From Adenophora triphylla var. japonica (taxonomy: Eukaryota; Streptophyta; Magnoliopsida; Asterales; Campanulaceae): a stretch of 64,000 nt of DNA. How positions within the stretch are numbered: the stretch's first letter is position 1; the number at the start of each line of letters is the position of its first letter. Below are positions 1 through 10,924 of this stretch, piece after piece. The position numbers were made by a program, and so were the translations under genes. The stretch covers positions 248,001-312,000 of the forward strand of contig JAFEMH010001480.1 in assembly GCA_022495995.1 (NCBI GenBank), read 5' to 3'. Below the pieces are notes generated by a model that saw nothing but the letters and a program-made list of their open reading frames with translations, ran no database searches and was not told the DNA's origin.

Positions 1-2067
1 TCATTTGACGAAAACCTAACAGAAGTCCATTCCCTTTCTAGTTTTCATCCCCGGCCGTCATCGTAAGCCCGTTCTCTTAATGAAAACTTAACGGAAGTCC
101 ATTCCCTTCCTAGTTTTCAACCTCGGCCGTCATCGTAAGCCCGTCATTTAACAAAAACCTAACGGAAGTCCATTCCCTTCCTAGTTTTCAACCCCGGCCG
201 TCATCTTAAGCCCGTTCACTTAATGAAAACATAACGAAAGTCCATTCCCTTCCTAGTTTTCAACCCCGGCCGTCATCGTAAGCCCATCCTTTAACGAAAA
301 CCTAACGAAAGTATATTCCCTTCCTAGTTTTCAACCCCGGCCATCATCGTAAGCCCGTCCATTAACGAAAACCTAACGGAAGTCCATTCCCTTCCTAGTT
401 TTCAACCCCGGCCGTCATCGTAAGCCCGTCCTTAAACGAAAACCTAACGGAAGTCCATTCCCTTCCTAGTTTTCGATCCGGCTGTCATCGTAAGCCCGTT
501 CATTTAACGAAAACCTTACGAAAGTCCATATCCTTCCTAGTTTTCAACCCCGGCCGTCATCGTAAGCCCGTTCATTTAACGAAAACTTAACGGAAGTCCA
601 TTTCCTTCCTAGTTTTCAACCCCGGCCGTCATCGTAAGCCCGTCATTTAAGGAAAACCTAACGAAAGTCCATTCCCTTCCTAGTTTCCAACCCCGACCGT
701 CATCATAAGCCCGCCCGTTTAACGAAAGCCTAACGAAAGTCCATTCCCTTTCTAGTTTTCAACGCCGGCCGTCATCATAAGCCCGTTCATTTAGCAAAAA
801 CCTAACGGAAGTCCATTCCCTTTCTAGTTTTCAACCCCGGCCGTCATCGTAAGCCCGTTCATTTAACGAAAACTTAACGAAAGTCCATTCCCTTCCTAGT
901 TTTCAACCCCGGCCGTCATCGAAAGCCTATCCTTTAAATAAAACCTAACAAAAGTCCATTCCCTTCCTAGTTTTCAACCCCAGCCGTCATCATAAGCACG
1001 CCCGTTTATTAAAAACCTAACGGAAGTCCATTCCCTTCCTAGTTTTCAACCCCGGCTGTCATCGTAAGCCCATTTATTTAACGAAAACTTAACAAAAGTC
1101 CATTTCCTTCCTCGTTTTCAACCCCGGCCATTATCGTAAGCTCGTTCATTTAACGAAAACCTAACGGAAGTCCATTCTCTTCCTAGTTTTCAACCCCGGC
1201 CGTTATTGTAAGCCCGTTCATTTAATGAAAACCTAACGGAAGTCCATTTCCTTCCTAGTTTTCAACCCTGGCCATCTTCGTAAGCCCGTTCACTTAACAA
1301 AAATTTAACGGAAGTCCATTCCCTTCCTAGTTTTCAACCCCGGTCGGCATCGTAAGCCCGTCCTTTAACGAAAACCTAACGGAAGTCCATTCCCTTCCTA
1401 GATTCAACCCCGGCCGTCATCGTAAGCCTGTTCACTTAACGAAAACTTAACGGAAGTCCATTCCCTTCCTAGTTTTCAACCCTGGCCGACATCGTAAGGC
1501 CGTTCATTTAACGAAAGTCCATTCATTTACTAGTTTTAAGCCCCTGCCGTCATCGTAAGCCCGTCCTTTAACGAAAACCTAACGAAAGTCCATTCCCTTC
1601 CTAGTTTTCAACCCCGGCCTTCATTATAAGCCCGCCCGTTTAAGAAAAACCTAATGGAAGTCCATTTCCTTCCTAGTTTTCAACCCCGACCGTTATCGTA
1701 AGCCCGTTCATTTAACGAAAACTTAACGAAAGTCCATTTCCTTCCTCGTTTTCAACCCCGACCGTCATCGTAAGCCCGTTCATTTAACGAAAACCTAACG
1801 GAAGTCCATTCCCTTCCTAGTTTTCAACCCCGGCCGTCATCATAAGCCCGTTCACTTAACGAAAACCTAATGAAAGTCCATTCCCTTCCTAGTTTTCAAC
1901 CCCGACCGTCATTATAAGCCCGTTCACTTAACGAAAACCTTATGAAAGTCCATTCCCTTCCTAGTTTTCAACCCCAGCCGTCATCGTAAGCCCGTTCATT
2001 TAACGAAAACCAAACGGAAATCCATTCCCTTCCTCATTTTCAACCACGACCATCATTGTAAGCCCGC
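1..2067 (+). repeat. 71-bp tandem repeat array, 29 copies
   Basis: I count 29 copies marked by the AAGCCC motif at a mean spacing of about 71 bp. The core of each unit is AACGGAAGTCCATTCCCTTC followed by a GGCCGTCATCGTAAGCCC-type end. Most copies differ by scattered substitutions and 1-5 bp indels. The array is cut by the left window edge. A stray partial unit (ccccggcagttatcgtaag) recurs at about 2183. It lies in the 3' untranslated part of element E, where Tat elements typically carry satellite-like arrays. Confidence 0.95.
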
Positions 2068-2096
2068 ACCAAGAACACACATCTCCAGCAGTTTCC

Positions 2097-2155
2097 GAAC
2101 TACGTCCATGCTTGATTCCCATCTGGGATACGTAAGTAGCCTACCATAGGTCCAG
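2097..2155 (+). other. CTACG-stem hairpin motif, copy 1 (element E)
   Basis: GAACTACG is followed by the inner hairpin ATTCCC-atct-GGGAT and then ACGTAAG in place of the usual ACGTAGG, and the copy ends AGGTCCAGCC. It sits between the 71-bp and 31-bp arrays. Confidence 0.7.
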
Positions 2156-2225
2156 CCACTTCACCAACACAGTCACCCTTTTCCCCGGCAGTTATCGTAA
2201 GCCCAAATCTTCACCAGCGAGAACA

Positions 2226-2590
2226 CCTTCAAATAGTCTCCCTCAGGTTCATATTCCTGAACCGAGCCTCGACTTAAGTTCATACTCCTAAACTAAGTCC
2301 CAATTTAGGTTCATACTCCTGAACCGAACCTCGACTTAAGTTCATACTCCTGAACTAAGTCACAATCTAGGTTCATACTCCTAAACCAAGCCTCGACTTA
2401 GGTTCATACTCCTGAACTAAGTTCCAATCTAGGTTCATACTCCTGAATCGAGCCTCGACTTAGGTTCATACTCCTGAACTAAGTCCCAATTTAGGTTCAT
2501 ACTCCTGAACTGAACCTCGACTTAAGTTCATACTCCTGAACTAAGTCCCGACTTTGGTTCATACTCCTGAACTAAGTCTCAATCTAGGTA
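2226..2590 (+). repeat. ~31-bp tandem repeat, higher-order dimer
   Basis: Units of the form GGTTCATACTCCTGAACTAAG alternate between two variants (GAACCGAGCCTCGACTTA and GAACTAAGTCCCAATCTA), giving a ~62-bp dimer. About twelve monomers are present. Each contains the near-palindrome GTTCATACTCCTGAAC, so the array can fold into repeated hairpins. Confidence 0.9.
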
Positions 2591-2960
2591 TAGATGCCTC
2601 CGCTAAGTCGAGTCAGTCTTCGACAACGCTTCCGGTAGGTCGAGTCTGTCTTCGGTAAATGCCTCCGCTAAGTCGAGTCTGTCTTCGGCAACGCTTTCGC
2701 TAAGTCGAGTCAGTCTTCGGCAACGCCTCCGCTAAGTCGAGTCAGTCTTTGGCAACGCTTCCAATAGGTCAAGTCTGTCTTCGGTAACGCCTCCGCTAAG
2801 TCGAATCAGTCTTCGGCAATGCTTTCGCTAAGTTGAGTCAGTCTTCGGTAACGCCTCCGCTAAGTCGAGTCAGTCTTCGATAATGCTTCTGCTAAGTCTA
2901 GTCAGTCTTCGGCAACACCTCCGCTAAGTCGAGTCAGTCTTCGGCAACGCCCTCGTTAGT
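2590..2960 (+). repeat. ~31-bp tandem repeat (CGCTAAGTCGAGTCAGTCTT)
   Basis: About twelve units of CGCTAAGTCGAGTCAGTCTT plus cggcaacgcctc, with substitutions. It starts directly after the previous array and has an unrelated sequence but a similar period. No ORF runs through it. Confidence 0.9.
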
Positions 2961-3032
2961 CGAGTCTACATTCGACAACGAAAATGCGTTGGGAGGTCCA
3001 TTCATTTGACCTCTCCTTCCCCCGCAAGACCT

Positions 3033-3096
3033 GAACTATGACGGGCTTGATTCCCGCTTGGGATACATAGGAATCCTTTCATTAAGGGTCCAGCCA
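3033..3096 (+). other. CTACG-stem hairpin motif, copy 2 (element E)
   Basis: GAACTATG, inner hairpin ATTCCC-gctt-GGGAT, ACATAGG, then GGTCCAGCC. It lies about 110 bp upstream of the polypurine tract, the same relation seen in elements A, C and D. Both outer arms carry a transition relative to CTACG/CGTAG (CTATG and CATAG), and these two changes keep the arms complementary. Confidence 0.75.
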
Positions 3097-3195
3097 TTCG
3101 ACCGCCTCGGTCACCTCCTCGCCCATCTCGACAACGTTTGCCAGATTAGGATCCTCACTTTGTCGACGACCCCACTTCCCTCGGAAGTACCGTCG

Positions 3196-3207
3196 CCGAG
3201 GGGCTAC
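3196..3207 (+). other. Polypurine tract of element E
   Basis: GAGGGGCTAC lies immediately 5' of the LTR TG. The same GCCGAGGGGCT block precedes the 3' LTRs of A, C and, with one change, D. It is the expected plus-strand primer of reverse transcription. Confidence 0.8.
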
Positions 3208-4943
3208 TGTAAGTACCCCAATCTAGGTCATTAATGTTCCGTCAGCCCAAATTAATGATTTATAATCATTTAGGGGTATTTTGGACATTATTTTGATAAT
3301 TTGAATGAGGAAGGACCTCTTAGGAATAAAAAATGGACAATGACCTCGCTGGAAACCTGTCATTTCCAAGAAAAAGGAATATTGACCATTTAGAAAAAGC
3401 CAAAACTGCCAAAACTGCTTTCTGCAAAAAACAGGCACGCTGCTTTGGTCATCCGCGCGGACAAGATTGCACCTACAATCTTGTCCATGCGGATAAGATC
3501 AGCATCCAGGCAACATATAAATACAGCCCTTCTCCCTCAGTTTAACAAGGCTGAAAAACACCCAAGAAATTCGAAAACCTACTGTTATAATGCCAAAACT
3601 CATCCCCAACTAGTCCTTCACACCTTCAAAATTCAAAATCCAACACCAAATCCAACCTCAAATCCATCTCAAACTACCCTTAAGCCTTGAAATCCCTCAA
3701 GCCTTAAACAACAAACCAAGAAACAATTGGTAAACCTTTACCTCCCATACTCAAATCTCCTTCATCCATGCATATTTTTCATATATAAATGATGTAGCTT
3801 AGTTTCTTCACTTGCTTGCTCATCCCCTTCCCCTTTTGTCCCAAGGATCCAAGAGGATCTCCATGGAATTCATCTCCATGGATGATTCTCTACATGGATC
3901 CACATTTTATATATGCATTTCCCCTTTGTCCTTTTTTTTATTAACAAGTTCTTGTTTGTTACTTGCTTTCTTGACCTAAATATGGTCATCTTGGAGTCAA
4001 TCTCCATAGATGATCATTTCAAATGGGGTCCACATTATTTACATTCATTGCAAATTCCCCTCCCCATGTCTAAGATGCTCACCTTGGAACACTTTCCTTA
4101 GATGAACATCATCTAGACTTACAAAATAGGTCACACAAGATGTAGGAGATACACTTGAGTATAGATCTCAAGGATGGTCATCTTATGACCACCTTAGAGA
4201 TATTCCTCTAAAAGTTGATACATCTTGACCTATCCCTTGTCAATTTACTTTCATGTCAAATTCTCCTTTTTCCCTAGCAAATGAAATGCTCACAAAGTCC
4301 TAACGTACCCCCGGGATGACTTGATTAAGTGGATTCATCACTTATGGCCACTAATCAAAGTCTAGGGAAAGAGAGGACAAGCATGGATGCCAAATCCAAA
4401 TCCCCATTTACTTTCTGTTTTACAGTTGTAATTCCAGTTAAGTCCTGTAAATCCAGTTAGCTTTCTGGAAATTACAGTGACTAAACTGGAAACTGTAAAA
4501 TATTGACATTGCAGCCCTACCCGTGCGGATAAGATTGCACTGCAGTCTTGTCCATGCGGATGACATTGTCACCTGCAAACAGTCCCTCATTTTTCTGTTA
4601 TTTTCAGTTTAATCACTATTTTCAAACTGTTTTTCAGTTCAGTCCTTACAATTTTAGTTATTTTCAGAAAAGACCCTTTAAATACACACACACACAAAAG
4701 TTTCAAGTGAGGAAGACTCGTTATACGAGGCATTCCGGGTGAACGCCAAATGTTCTTCCCGAAGTGTAACGTGACCTCCGAACTCACTTTCTCTAATATT
4801 GGGTATTTTTCAAAGTATTGGCCCTTAAACTAAAAACGGTGTGGTGGCTCCGAAATGATTTTTCAATGTCCGATAAAGATTTTTCAAAACTTCAAAAACA
4901 AACAAGAGTTTTGTCAGGCGGCCAAGAAAAATTGCGGATACAC
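3208..4943 (+). mobile_element. 3' LTR of element E
   Basis: Starts TGTAAGTACCCC right after the polypurine tract. It contains a TATAAATA box (3516-3523), a U5 double hairpin (4717-4768) with the downstream TGACCTCCGAAC block, and a degenerate version of the GGCGTGGCGACTC motif near its end. No PBS follows, as expected for a 3' LTR. The end is uncertain by a few bases (I place it at a CA near 4942-4944), because integrase sequence of X resumes there and no second LTR copy is in the window. At ~1.74 kb it is close in length to the LTR of H. Confidence 0.75.
3451..3523 (+). promoter_or_regulatory. LTR promoter of E: paired palindromes plus TATA box
   Basis: ATCCGCGCGGAC (from 3451) and TCCATGCGGAT (to 3494) form the arms of a larger inverted repeat with ATCCG/CGGAT and ACAAGA/TCTTGT pairing. 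TATAAATA follows at 3516-3523. A second, very similar pair lies downstream in the same LTR at 4517-4561. Confidence 0.6.
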
Positions 4944-4944
4944 A

Positions 4945-5972
4945 TCATCACACGGGGGCCAGAACTTTGGCAGACAGAATTCTTACCTTGGGGTACTATT
5001 GGCCTCATCCGAGGGAGGATGCTTGTGAATTCGTTAGGAAATGTGACAAGTGTCAAAGGTATGCCGACCTACCTAAGCTCCTAACTACCGAGCAAACACC
5101 TATGGTCGCTGCTTGGCCGTTCGACATGTGGGGGGTAGATTTGATCGGACCCTTCCCACCCGCCCGTGGAAATTGTAAGTATGTGATCGTAGTCATTGAC
5201 TACTTCACAAAGTGGATCAAAGCAAAACCCTTGGCCAAGATTATAGAGGAAAATGCCATCAAATTTATCCACGACTATATTTGGTATCGTTTTGGAGTGC
5301 CACATACAATCATATCAGATAAAGGGCTACAATTCTCCACATCATTCGAAACAGAGATGAACAGATTGGGAGTCAGGCATTGGAAGTCTTCGGTCGCATA
5401 TCCCCATGGTAACGGACAGGCAGAGGCATCGAACAAACTTGTCTTGTCAGCACTAAGTAAGGGACTCATTGGTCGAGCTAGTAGATGGTTGGACGAACTG
5501 CCCCTTGCTATTTGGGCAGTCCGCACAAACACTAAGGTGCCCACAGGGGAACCCCCATTTGCCCTTACTTTTGGGTCAGAAGCTATGGCACCTGCAGAGC
5601 TACGATTCCCTACAGCTAGAGTGGCTTTATTTGATCAGAATCAAAATGACTCCAAAAAATTGCTCGATTTGGACTTTCTCGTAGAGAAACGGACAACTCC
5701 TCAGCTCAGAATGGTGAACTACAAACAAAAAAACCAAGGGCTATCGCGACAGGAAGGTCAAGAAAAGGTCGTTCAATGTTGGGGACTACGTGCTAAGGAA
5801 GATTGAGGTAACAGGAAGAAAGGCTGAGAAGAATAAGTTATCTCCTAACTGGGAAGGACCCTACATCGTGACTCGAATTGTTAAAGAAGGGACAAACATG
5901 ATTGGCCATCCAGGGGGCGACGAGCTAAAACATCTGTGGCATGCTAGCCACTTAGTTAGATATTACTTCTGA
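4945..5972 (+). pseudogene. Integrase of element X (5'-truncated, frameshifted)
   Basis: Would catalyse integration of retrotransposon cDNA in the nucleus. The main frame (to 5806) shows the second half of the zinc-binding domain (CDKCQ), then the DDE core: WGVDLIG, SDKG and NGQAEASNK carry the three catalytic acids. SDKG replaces the commoner SDNG. A frameshift near 5690-5800 moves the reading to 5790-5972, whose product ends in the GPY/F-type tail (WEGPYIV...). The 5' zinc-binding part is lost at the E junction. The sequence is closer to generic Tat integrases than to those of B and D, so X is a distinct family. Confidence 0.85.
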
Positions 5973-6059
5973 TTGAGCATTGTATGTAATGACCCACTTC
6001 ATCAATAAAATGGAAGTTCTATTCATAGACTGTGTTACCTTTATTCTTTATTTCGAATC

Positions 6060-6500
6060 AGGACCACTAGGTCGACCTCAAATTATTAAACAGACTCAAT
6101 TGAAGTCTTAAGTCGACCTCGTTCTTAAACAGGTCCAACTGAAGACTTAAGTTAGTCTTGTTCTTTAAACAGACTTGACTGAAGTCCTAAGTCGACCTCG
6201 TTCTTAAACATGTTCGACTGAAGACTTAAGTCAGTCTCATTCCTTAAACAGACTCGACCAAAATCCTAAGTTGACCTCATTCTTAAACAGGTCCGACTGA
6301 AGACTTGAGTTAGTCTCGTTCCTTACACAGACTCGACTGAAGTCCTAAGTCGACCTCATTCTTAAACAGGTCTGACTGAAGACTTAAGTCAGTCTCGTTC
6401 CTTAAACAGACTGGACTAAAACTTAGATTGACCTCGTTCTTAGACAGGTTCGACCAAACAGTTATGTCAGTCTCGTTCTTTAAATCATTCTCTTATTTAA
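6060..6500 (+). repeat. ~39-bp tandem repeat (78-bp dimers) in X 3' region
   Basis: Alternating units GACTGAAGTCCTAAGTCGAC and GACTGAAGACTTAAGTCAGT, each followed by ctcgttcttaaacag. About ten monomers. It follows the integrase stop by about 90 bp and ends about 215 bp before the 3' end of the antisense ORF. The TCGAC/GTCGA ends make each monomer partly self-complementary. Confidence 0.85.
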
Positions 6501-6714
6501 TCTAGTTCGACAAACAAATAGAAGCATAAATCAAAGCAAAATGATCTAAACATTCAACTAGTATTAAATTAAAGTCCCCCAAACCGGGCCAAGGCATATG
6601 ATTATAGAAAGTGACAAATTGTTATGGAACTTCTTCATTACAAAACTAGAGTAAAGATTACAGAGGATTAATTATCTTGATCATTGTTGGATGGATCTTG
6701 TTGTTGCTGCCCTG

Positions 6715-7744
6715 CTATTCGGCTTGATTGAAGACCTGATCTTGAGTGACCTCATTCTCTTCATCCTCCTCCATCTCTTCAGTTTCATCGAGCTCCTTGA
6801 GGATTGTATTGAAATTTATTGGCTCAGTGGGAGGAGCAACCCATGGCTCTGCACCATCTTCATTATCCTGCTTAGCTATTATAGCTAGGTCATTTTCGTT
6901 GAAGGGCACTAGTGGGTGGCCAGCTCGGGCAGCCATGTCGTACTGCTCCTCTGAAGCCGATTTGATTAGCGGCTTAATAGATAGATCGACAGAGGGGTCC
7001 ACGATAGCTCGGCGGACCATGTGTTGATGATCAACATCATAGAAAGTCTTGGCCCAGCTAATGATGATGTCGTAGCATTCATCTCTTTGCTTAAACACCT
7101 CTACTGCTGCCTTCTCCCTAGCTTTGGTTTCTTCCGCCCACATAGCTCGAGCTGCCTATTGGGCCTCATCCATCTTCAGTATTCGAGCATTATGCTCTTG
7201 GACAAAGGCATTCATCGTAGTCAAGTCACTCTCCAACTTGGTAGTCATGGCCTCCCCCTTCAACAGATTGACCTGCTCTCGTAGAGGAGCGAGATCTGCC
7301 CTAGCAGCATTGAGGTCAGCCAGTGCTCCATCCCTAGCCTTCACTACATCGGCATGAAGGGCCTGAAGAGCATCGTAGGCAGAGTCAGCATCCACCAACT
7401 TCTCTCTCAACTCAGAGACCTCATTGGACTTTCGAGCATACTGAGCAGTGGCGAGCTTCTCCCTTTCTACGGCCGCCCTCCAGCTACTTTTTGCCTGCTC
7501 GACAAGAGCAAGAGACTACTAAAATAAAAATAAAATCAGATCGACAAGCGATCAGAATTAGAAGCGACCAAGAAAAATGACGACTTGACAGAAAAATAAA
7601 GAGCATTGAAAACTAAAGGATTACCTCGGAGCGAGCTAGGCCGGACCTGTCACTAAACTCTTCAGGGGTCAACCCCTCCTCAGCAAACTTGGCCAACAGA
7701 TCTCTGTCTGCAGCCCGCCTCACTATGACCTGCCCCAATCTCAG
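6715..7744 (-). pseudogene. Antisense extra ORF of X, coiled-coil, with probable intron
   Basis: Reading leftward, an upstream exon (about 7744-7625) ends in an apparent donor GAG|GTAA. The frame resumes after a TTTTAGTAG acceptor at 7515, giving a 109-nt GT-AG intron (7516-7624) in phase 0. Exon 2 runs to a stop at 6715 and is interrupted by one TAG at 7156-7158, preceded by ...DEAQ and followed in frame by AARAMWAEE. The protein is rich in Ala/Glu/Leu heptads (coiled coil), then an acidic tail (EEMEEDEENE). It does not look like PMD sequence. It may belong to the putative gypsy-type transposon ORF family, but I cannot confirm that. The 5' end is lost at the junction with B. Confidence 0.65.
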
Positions 7745-8135
7745 CTTGGAATATTGACCTCATTCTCTTCCATGCACAATATGCACAAGAATGGAGGTCT
7801 GACGGAGATAGTGGTTTGTTCCGGTTCCGTATATTCAAATGCATTTTATTTCCTAAAACACAAACACACACACAATTTTCAAAGAAAGGTTTAGAAAGAC
7901 TCTTGTATATGAGGTGTTTCAGGTGAGCTCAAATTCTCTTCCCGAGGCGTAACCTGACCTCCAAACTCAAAAATCTCATCACACAACAGAAAGCCATTTT
8001 TCAATGTTTTGGGCATAATCAAAACGGCGTGGCGACTCTGTCTTTTCAAAATAAATTCATCCGTCCAATCCATGAAACAACTCTTTTCGCCTCAACGCGA
8101 CCCCACGTCGGGCGCATCCGGATCGGGTAATTTCA
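7745..8135 (+). mobile_element. 3' part of B's 5' LTR
   Basis: Contains the U5 hairpin region (7897-7950), the TAACCTGACCTCC block and GGCGTGGCGACTC, and ends TTTCA two bases before the PBS. The U3 and TATA box are missing. The left side joins the antisense ORF of X abruptly, so truncation or recombination removed more than 1 kb. The precise junction (about 7740-7750) is approximate. Confidence 0.7.
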
Positions 8136-8137
8136 GC

Positions 8138-8156
8138 TGGTGACTCTGCTGGGGAG
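8138..8156 (+). other. Primer-binding site of B
   Basis: TGGTGACTCTGCTGGGGAG is complementary to the 3' end of a plant tRNA-Arg (from memory ...CCCCAGCGGAGTCGCCA) with a few mismatches. It fixes the LTR end at 8135. Confidence 0.75.
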
Positions 8157-9397
8157 TATTTGTTTTAAAAACTTCCAAATATTCTTTAAACATAATGTGG
8201 GTCAAACTTTCATTTTACCCTTTTCTTTGACTGTTGTGTGTGTGTGTGTGCGTGTTTTACTTTTTCTTTTTTTGTCTTTCTTATTAAAAAAAAAGCATCA
8301 TAATATATCTGTGTGCATACCTTTAAAACTCATTATGCAAAAACTCATGTTTTACTCAAAAAAGGAATTTTAGTGACCGCAAACTACGCGCACTCTTTTC
8401 CTGTACACTTGCACACTACAACCCTAAAATCGGGATGGTCTCAGTTGTAGTTCGAAAGGTGTTCCTATGCCTCTCTTGCACTCACGGGATCATTCTAAGC
8501 TTTCCATCCTAGCCAGTGTCAACCATGCACAATTTGTGTCACACTCTGTCCCAAGACTTGGTTGGTTTTTTGACCCAATCCGTGTCATAAAGCCTAGATA
8601 TATATATCCCATGTCGGCCCTTTTCTGAGTCAAGACCTAAAAGTCAAAATCACTTGCGAAAGCAAGCTCGACAAAATCATATGCTGACCCGATCTTGACT
8701 TATAGCATTAACTCAGACACTAACCTATGCTGGATATACGTCAAAGCCAAAATGTGACACCATTTCATCAAGCCTTTTATGCGTCATCCATGAGAATACG
8801 ACCTAGTCAAAACCTAAAGTCAAAAGATCACTTGCGAAAGCAAGGCAAAGAGAGGTCATGCCAGATTTTTGACCCGATCTTGGCTTAGCTTAGGGATATT
8901 GGCTTTGTTCACTATTCACATGGTAGAAGCATTGAAACTTACATGACAAGCTTGGTCCTTAGGTTCGTTTCTCTTTTTGGTCGGTGGAAACCACTTGCCC
9001 TATAGGACCCTCGCTCGGGGTTGTCCGCCCTGAGAGGTCGAAATACAGGTGAAAAACGAGGGGCTTATAGACGTAGTGATGGTTTCCACTGACCCAGGAT
9101 CTAGAATAGTTGCAAAAAATAAGAGCAATCTTTTCCAACCATTTATGATTTTGAGAAAACATGTTTTAAGTAAATTAAAACAGCAAAAAAAATAACAAAG
9201 AATAAAAGGAAACTGCATGTCGCATGAGCTTTCCCCCTTCATCCAAAAAAAAACCTCCCGAGTCTAAACTCTGCATTTCACCCCCTCCAGCGAACCGAGA
9301 GTGGTTGAGGGTTTCCGTTTGCCATCTTTTTAGCATTGAGGTCACAAGGTCTGACAGTCCTTCCGGTTCAGCAGTTCAAATAGTCAGCTATTCTCCA
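8157..9397 (+). other. 5' leader of B
   Basis: No gene. Holds a (TG)n run (8235-8252), a block like H's leader around 8380-8560, and two copies of CTTGC-GAAA-GCAAG hairpins (8653-8666 and 8830-8843). Each hairpin is enclosed by complementary sequence ending GATCTTG. It is a candidate packaging or translation-control region. Confidence 0.6.
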
Positions 9398-10924
9398 ATG
9401 GCAGGGTCGACAGATAACAGTGAAGGGAATGGGACTCCGCACCCGGGAAATCTCCAAACAATGGAAGAATTATTGCAAGCTTTCAAGGCTCTTGAGAAAC
9501 GCCAAGAAGAGTAACAGGCTTGGATTGAATGTGCCATGCGTCATCTCAGAACATTTGCAGTCCCCAAACGGATGGGACTTTCATAAAAGACGAAGACGTG
9601 CCTGCTCCCTCAGCTTCTCAGAATTACCAGCAAGTCCCTCCTTCACAAAGCTATGAAAACTCGGCAATGCAAAGCAGCTCCCGCTCAAAGCTTCATTCAA
9701 CCACCGGTCAAGCAGCTCCGACATTCCAAATTCACAATCAGTTTCCCGGCTCCGCTCTGCCAACTCAATATCACCAGGACACCTATGGGCCTGCTCCCTC
9801 AGATCCCAATGCCTCTCGATATCCCCCGAAATTCAATCCGTTGCCTCCATACGAGCCCCGAAGCTACAACTTGAAGTCACAATGCCTGCCAGGGACGAAC
9901 ATATCAAGTAGATACCTCGATGTTTCAAATCTGCCACCCGCCAGACTGCCTCTCGAAGCTAATGAAACATTCCCTCAGTCCCAAACACAATCCAACATGG
10001 TTCGGGTAATAACGCCCTCGTCTCCAATTTCAGTAATCCAGGATACGGAATGGTATACACTCAACTGCCTCCCCAAGATTCCCGAATGGCAATCCCGTCA
10101 ACCAATCCACCTCCATCTTCAGTTTCCATCCCAGAAATAGGCAACCTAACACCACCTAATGACCCCCATGTGGCTTGGTTGGTAGAACATGTAAAAGAGA
10201 TGTAAGGGAAGAGTGTCCTTAAGCAAAAGGAAAGAGGTTACCAAACACCTCCAAATAAGAGGAAAGAGGTTACTTGAGCAGTCCACCACATTCAGAACTG
10301 AACCCCAACGAATAATGGTCTCCCTCAAGAGAAGCACTTCCTGCCCTTTGATGATCTCGGGATGTCCTTGAGCCAAGTCTTCGAGACACTAGTAAAGCGG
10401 AACATGCTCAATCCCCTTAAGAATTATCAACCGAAGAAATCCAACCCTAATCGGATATGAGCAAATGGTGTGCTTTTCACAACTACCCCGACCACACCAC
10501 CGACAATTGCTTCGTGCTAAAACAAGTGATCCAGGGGCTAATTGAAGAAGGAAAGTTGGAACTCCCCCACAGTCCCAACACAGTCGGAAATCCTTTCCCC
10601 AGAAATGATAGGGTGAACATGGAAACATTCAGCGAAACCTCACGTGTGGATGAATCCTCTGCACTTTTAGCAAGTAACCCAAGCAGGATGGGCGAAAAGA
10701 ACAATGTTATCTTCTGGAAAGGGTCGGTTCGAAATTGCGACCACTTCTGCTCCATGATAAGTTGGAACAAGCTCCACACAACAACCAACGATCTAAATTT
10801 TTTGATGCCCCAGCCATTATCTTGGGAGGACATTAAGGCAGCCGCCAAGCCCCCAACAAAAATGATAACGATGAATGAACTAAGTGTGATGTATGGTCAT
10901 ACGCTAACCAGGGCCCGCCCATGA
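9398..10924 (+). pseudogene. gag of B, central domain deleted
   Basis: Starts MAGSTDNSEGN, includes a short helical stretch (LLQAFKALEKRQEE) and a stop at 9512, then a Gln/Ser/Pro-rich N-terminal region to 10140. The conserved Gag core seen in A and D (YRGNLEWRTTRDD... WYPDL) is absent. After a frameshifted stretch matching the PFDDLGMS...NPLKNYQPKKSNPN segment, the zinc knuckle CAFHNYPDHTTDNC appears at about 10468. So roughly 0.6 kb of core has been lost. The knuckle is CX2HX4HX4C, with Asp where A and D have Gly. Structural protein, certainly non-functional here. Confidence 0.8.

Larger units (their letters stand above)
1..4943 (+). mobile_element. Tat-like Ty3/gypsy element E, 3' end only
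   Basis: This is the 3' region and 3' LTR of an LTR retrotransposon whose coding part lies left of the window. Tandem arrays (1-2960) are followed by a conserved block, a GAGGGGCT polypurine tract and an LTR opening with TGTAAGTACCCC. Integrase sequence of another Tat element starts directly after the LTR, so E appears inserted into element X. The target-site duplication cannot be checked because the 5' end is missing. Assignment rests on the LTR opening and U5 resembling those of A, B, D and H. Confidence 0.8.
4944..7744 (+). mobile_element. Tat-like element X, integrase end and 3' region
   Basis: A fragment bounded on the left by E's LTR and on the right by a fragment of B's 5' LTR. It holds integrase, a tandem array and an antisense extra ORF, the normal order downstream of RT in Tat elements. 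X's own LTRs, gag and RT are absent from the window. Confidence 0.75.

Noticed and set aside
2226..2960. CRISPR-like regular 31-bp repeats
   Set aside because: Units are directly adjacent without unique spacers, and the context is a plant retrotransposon.
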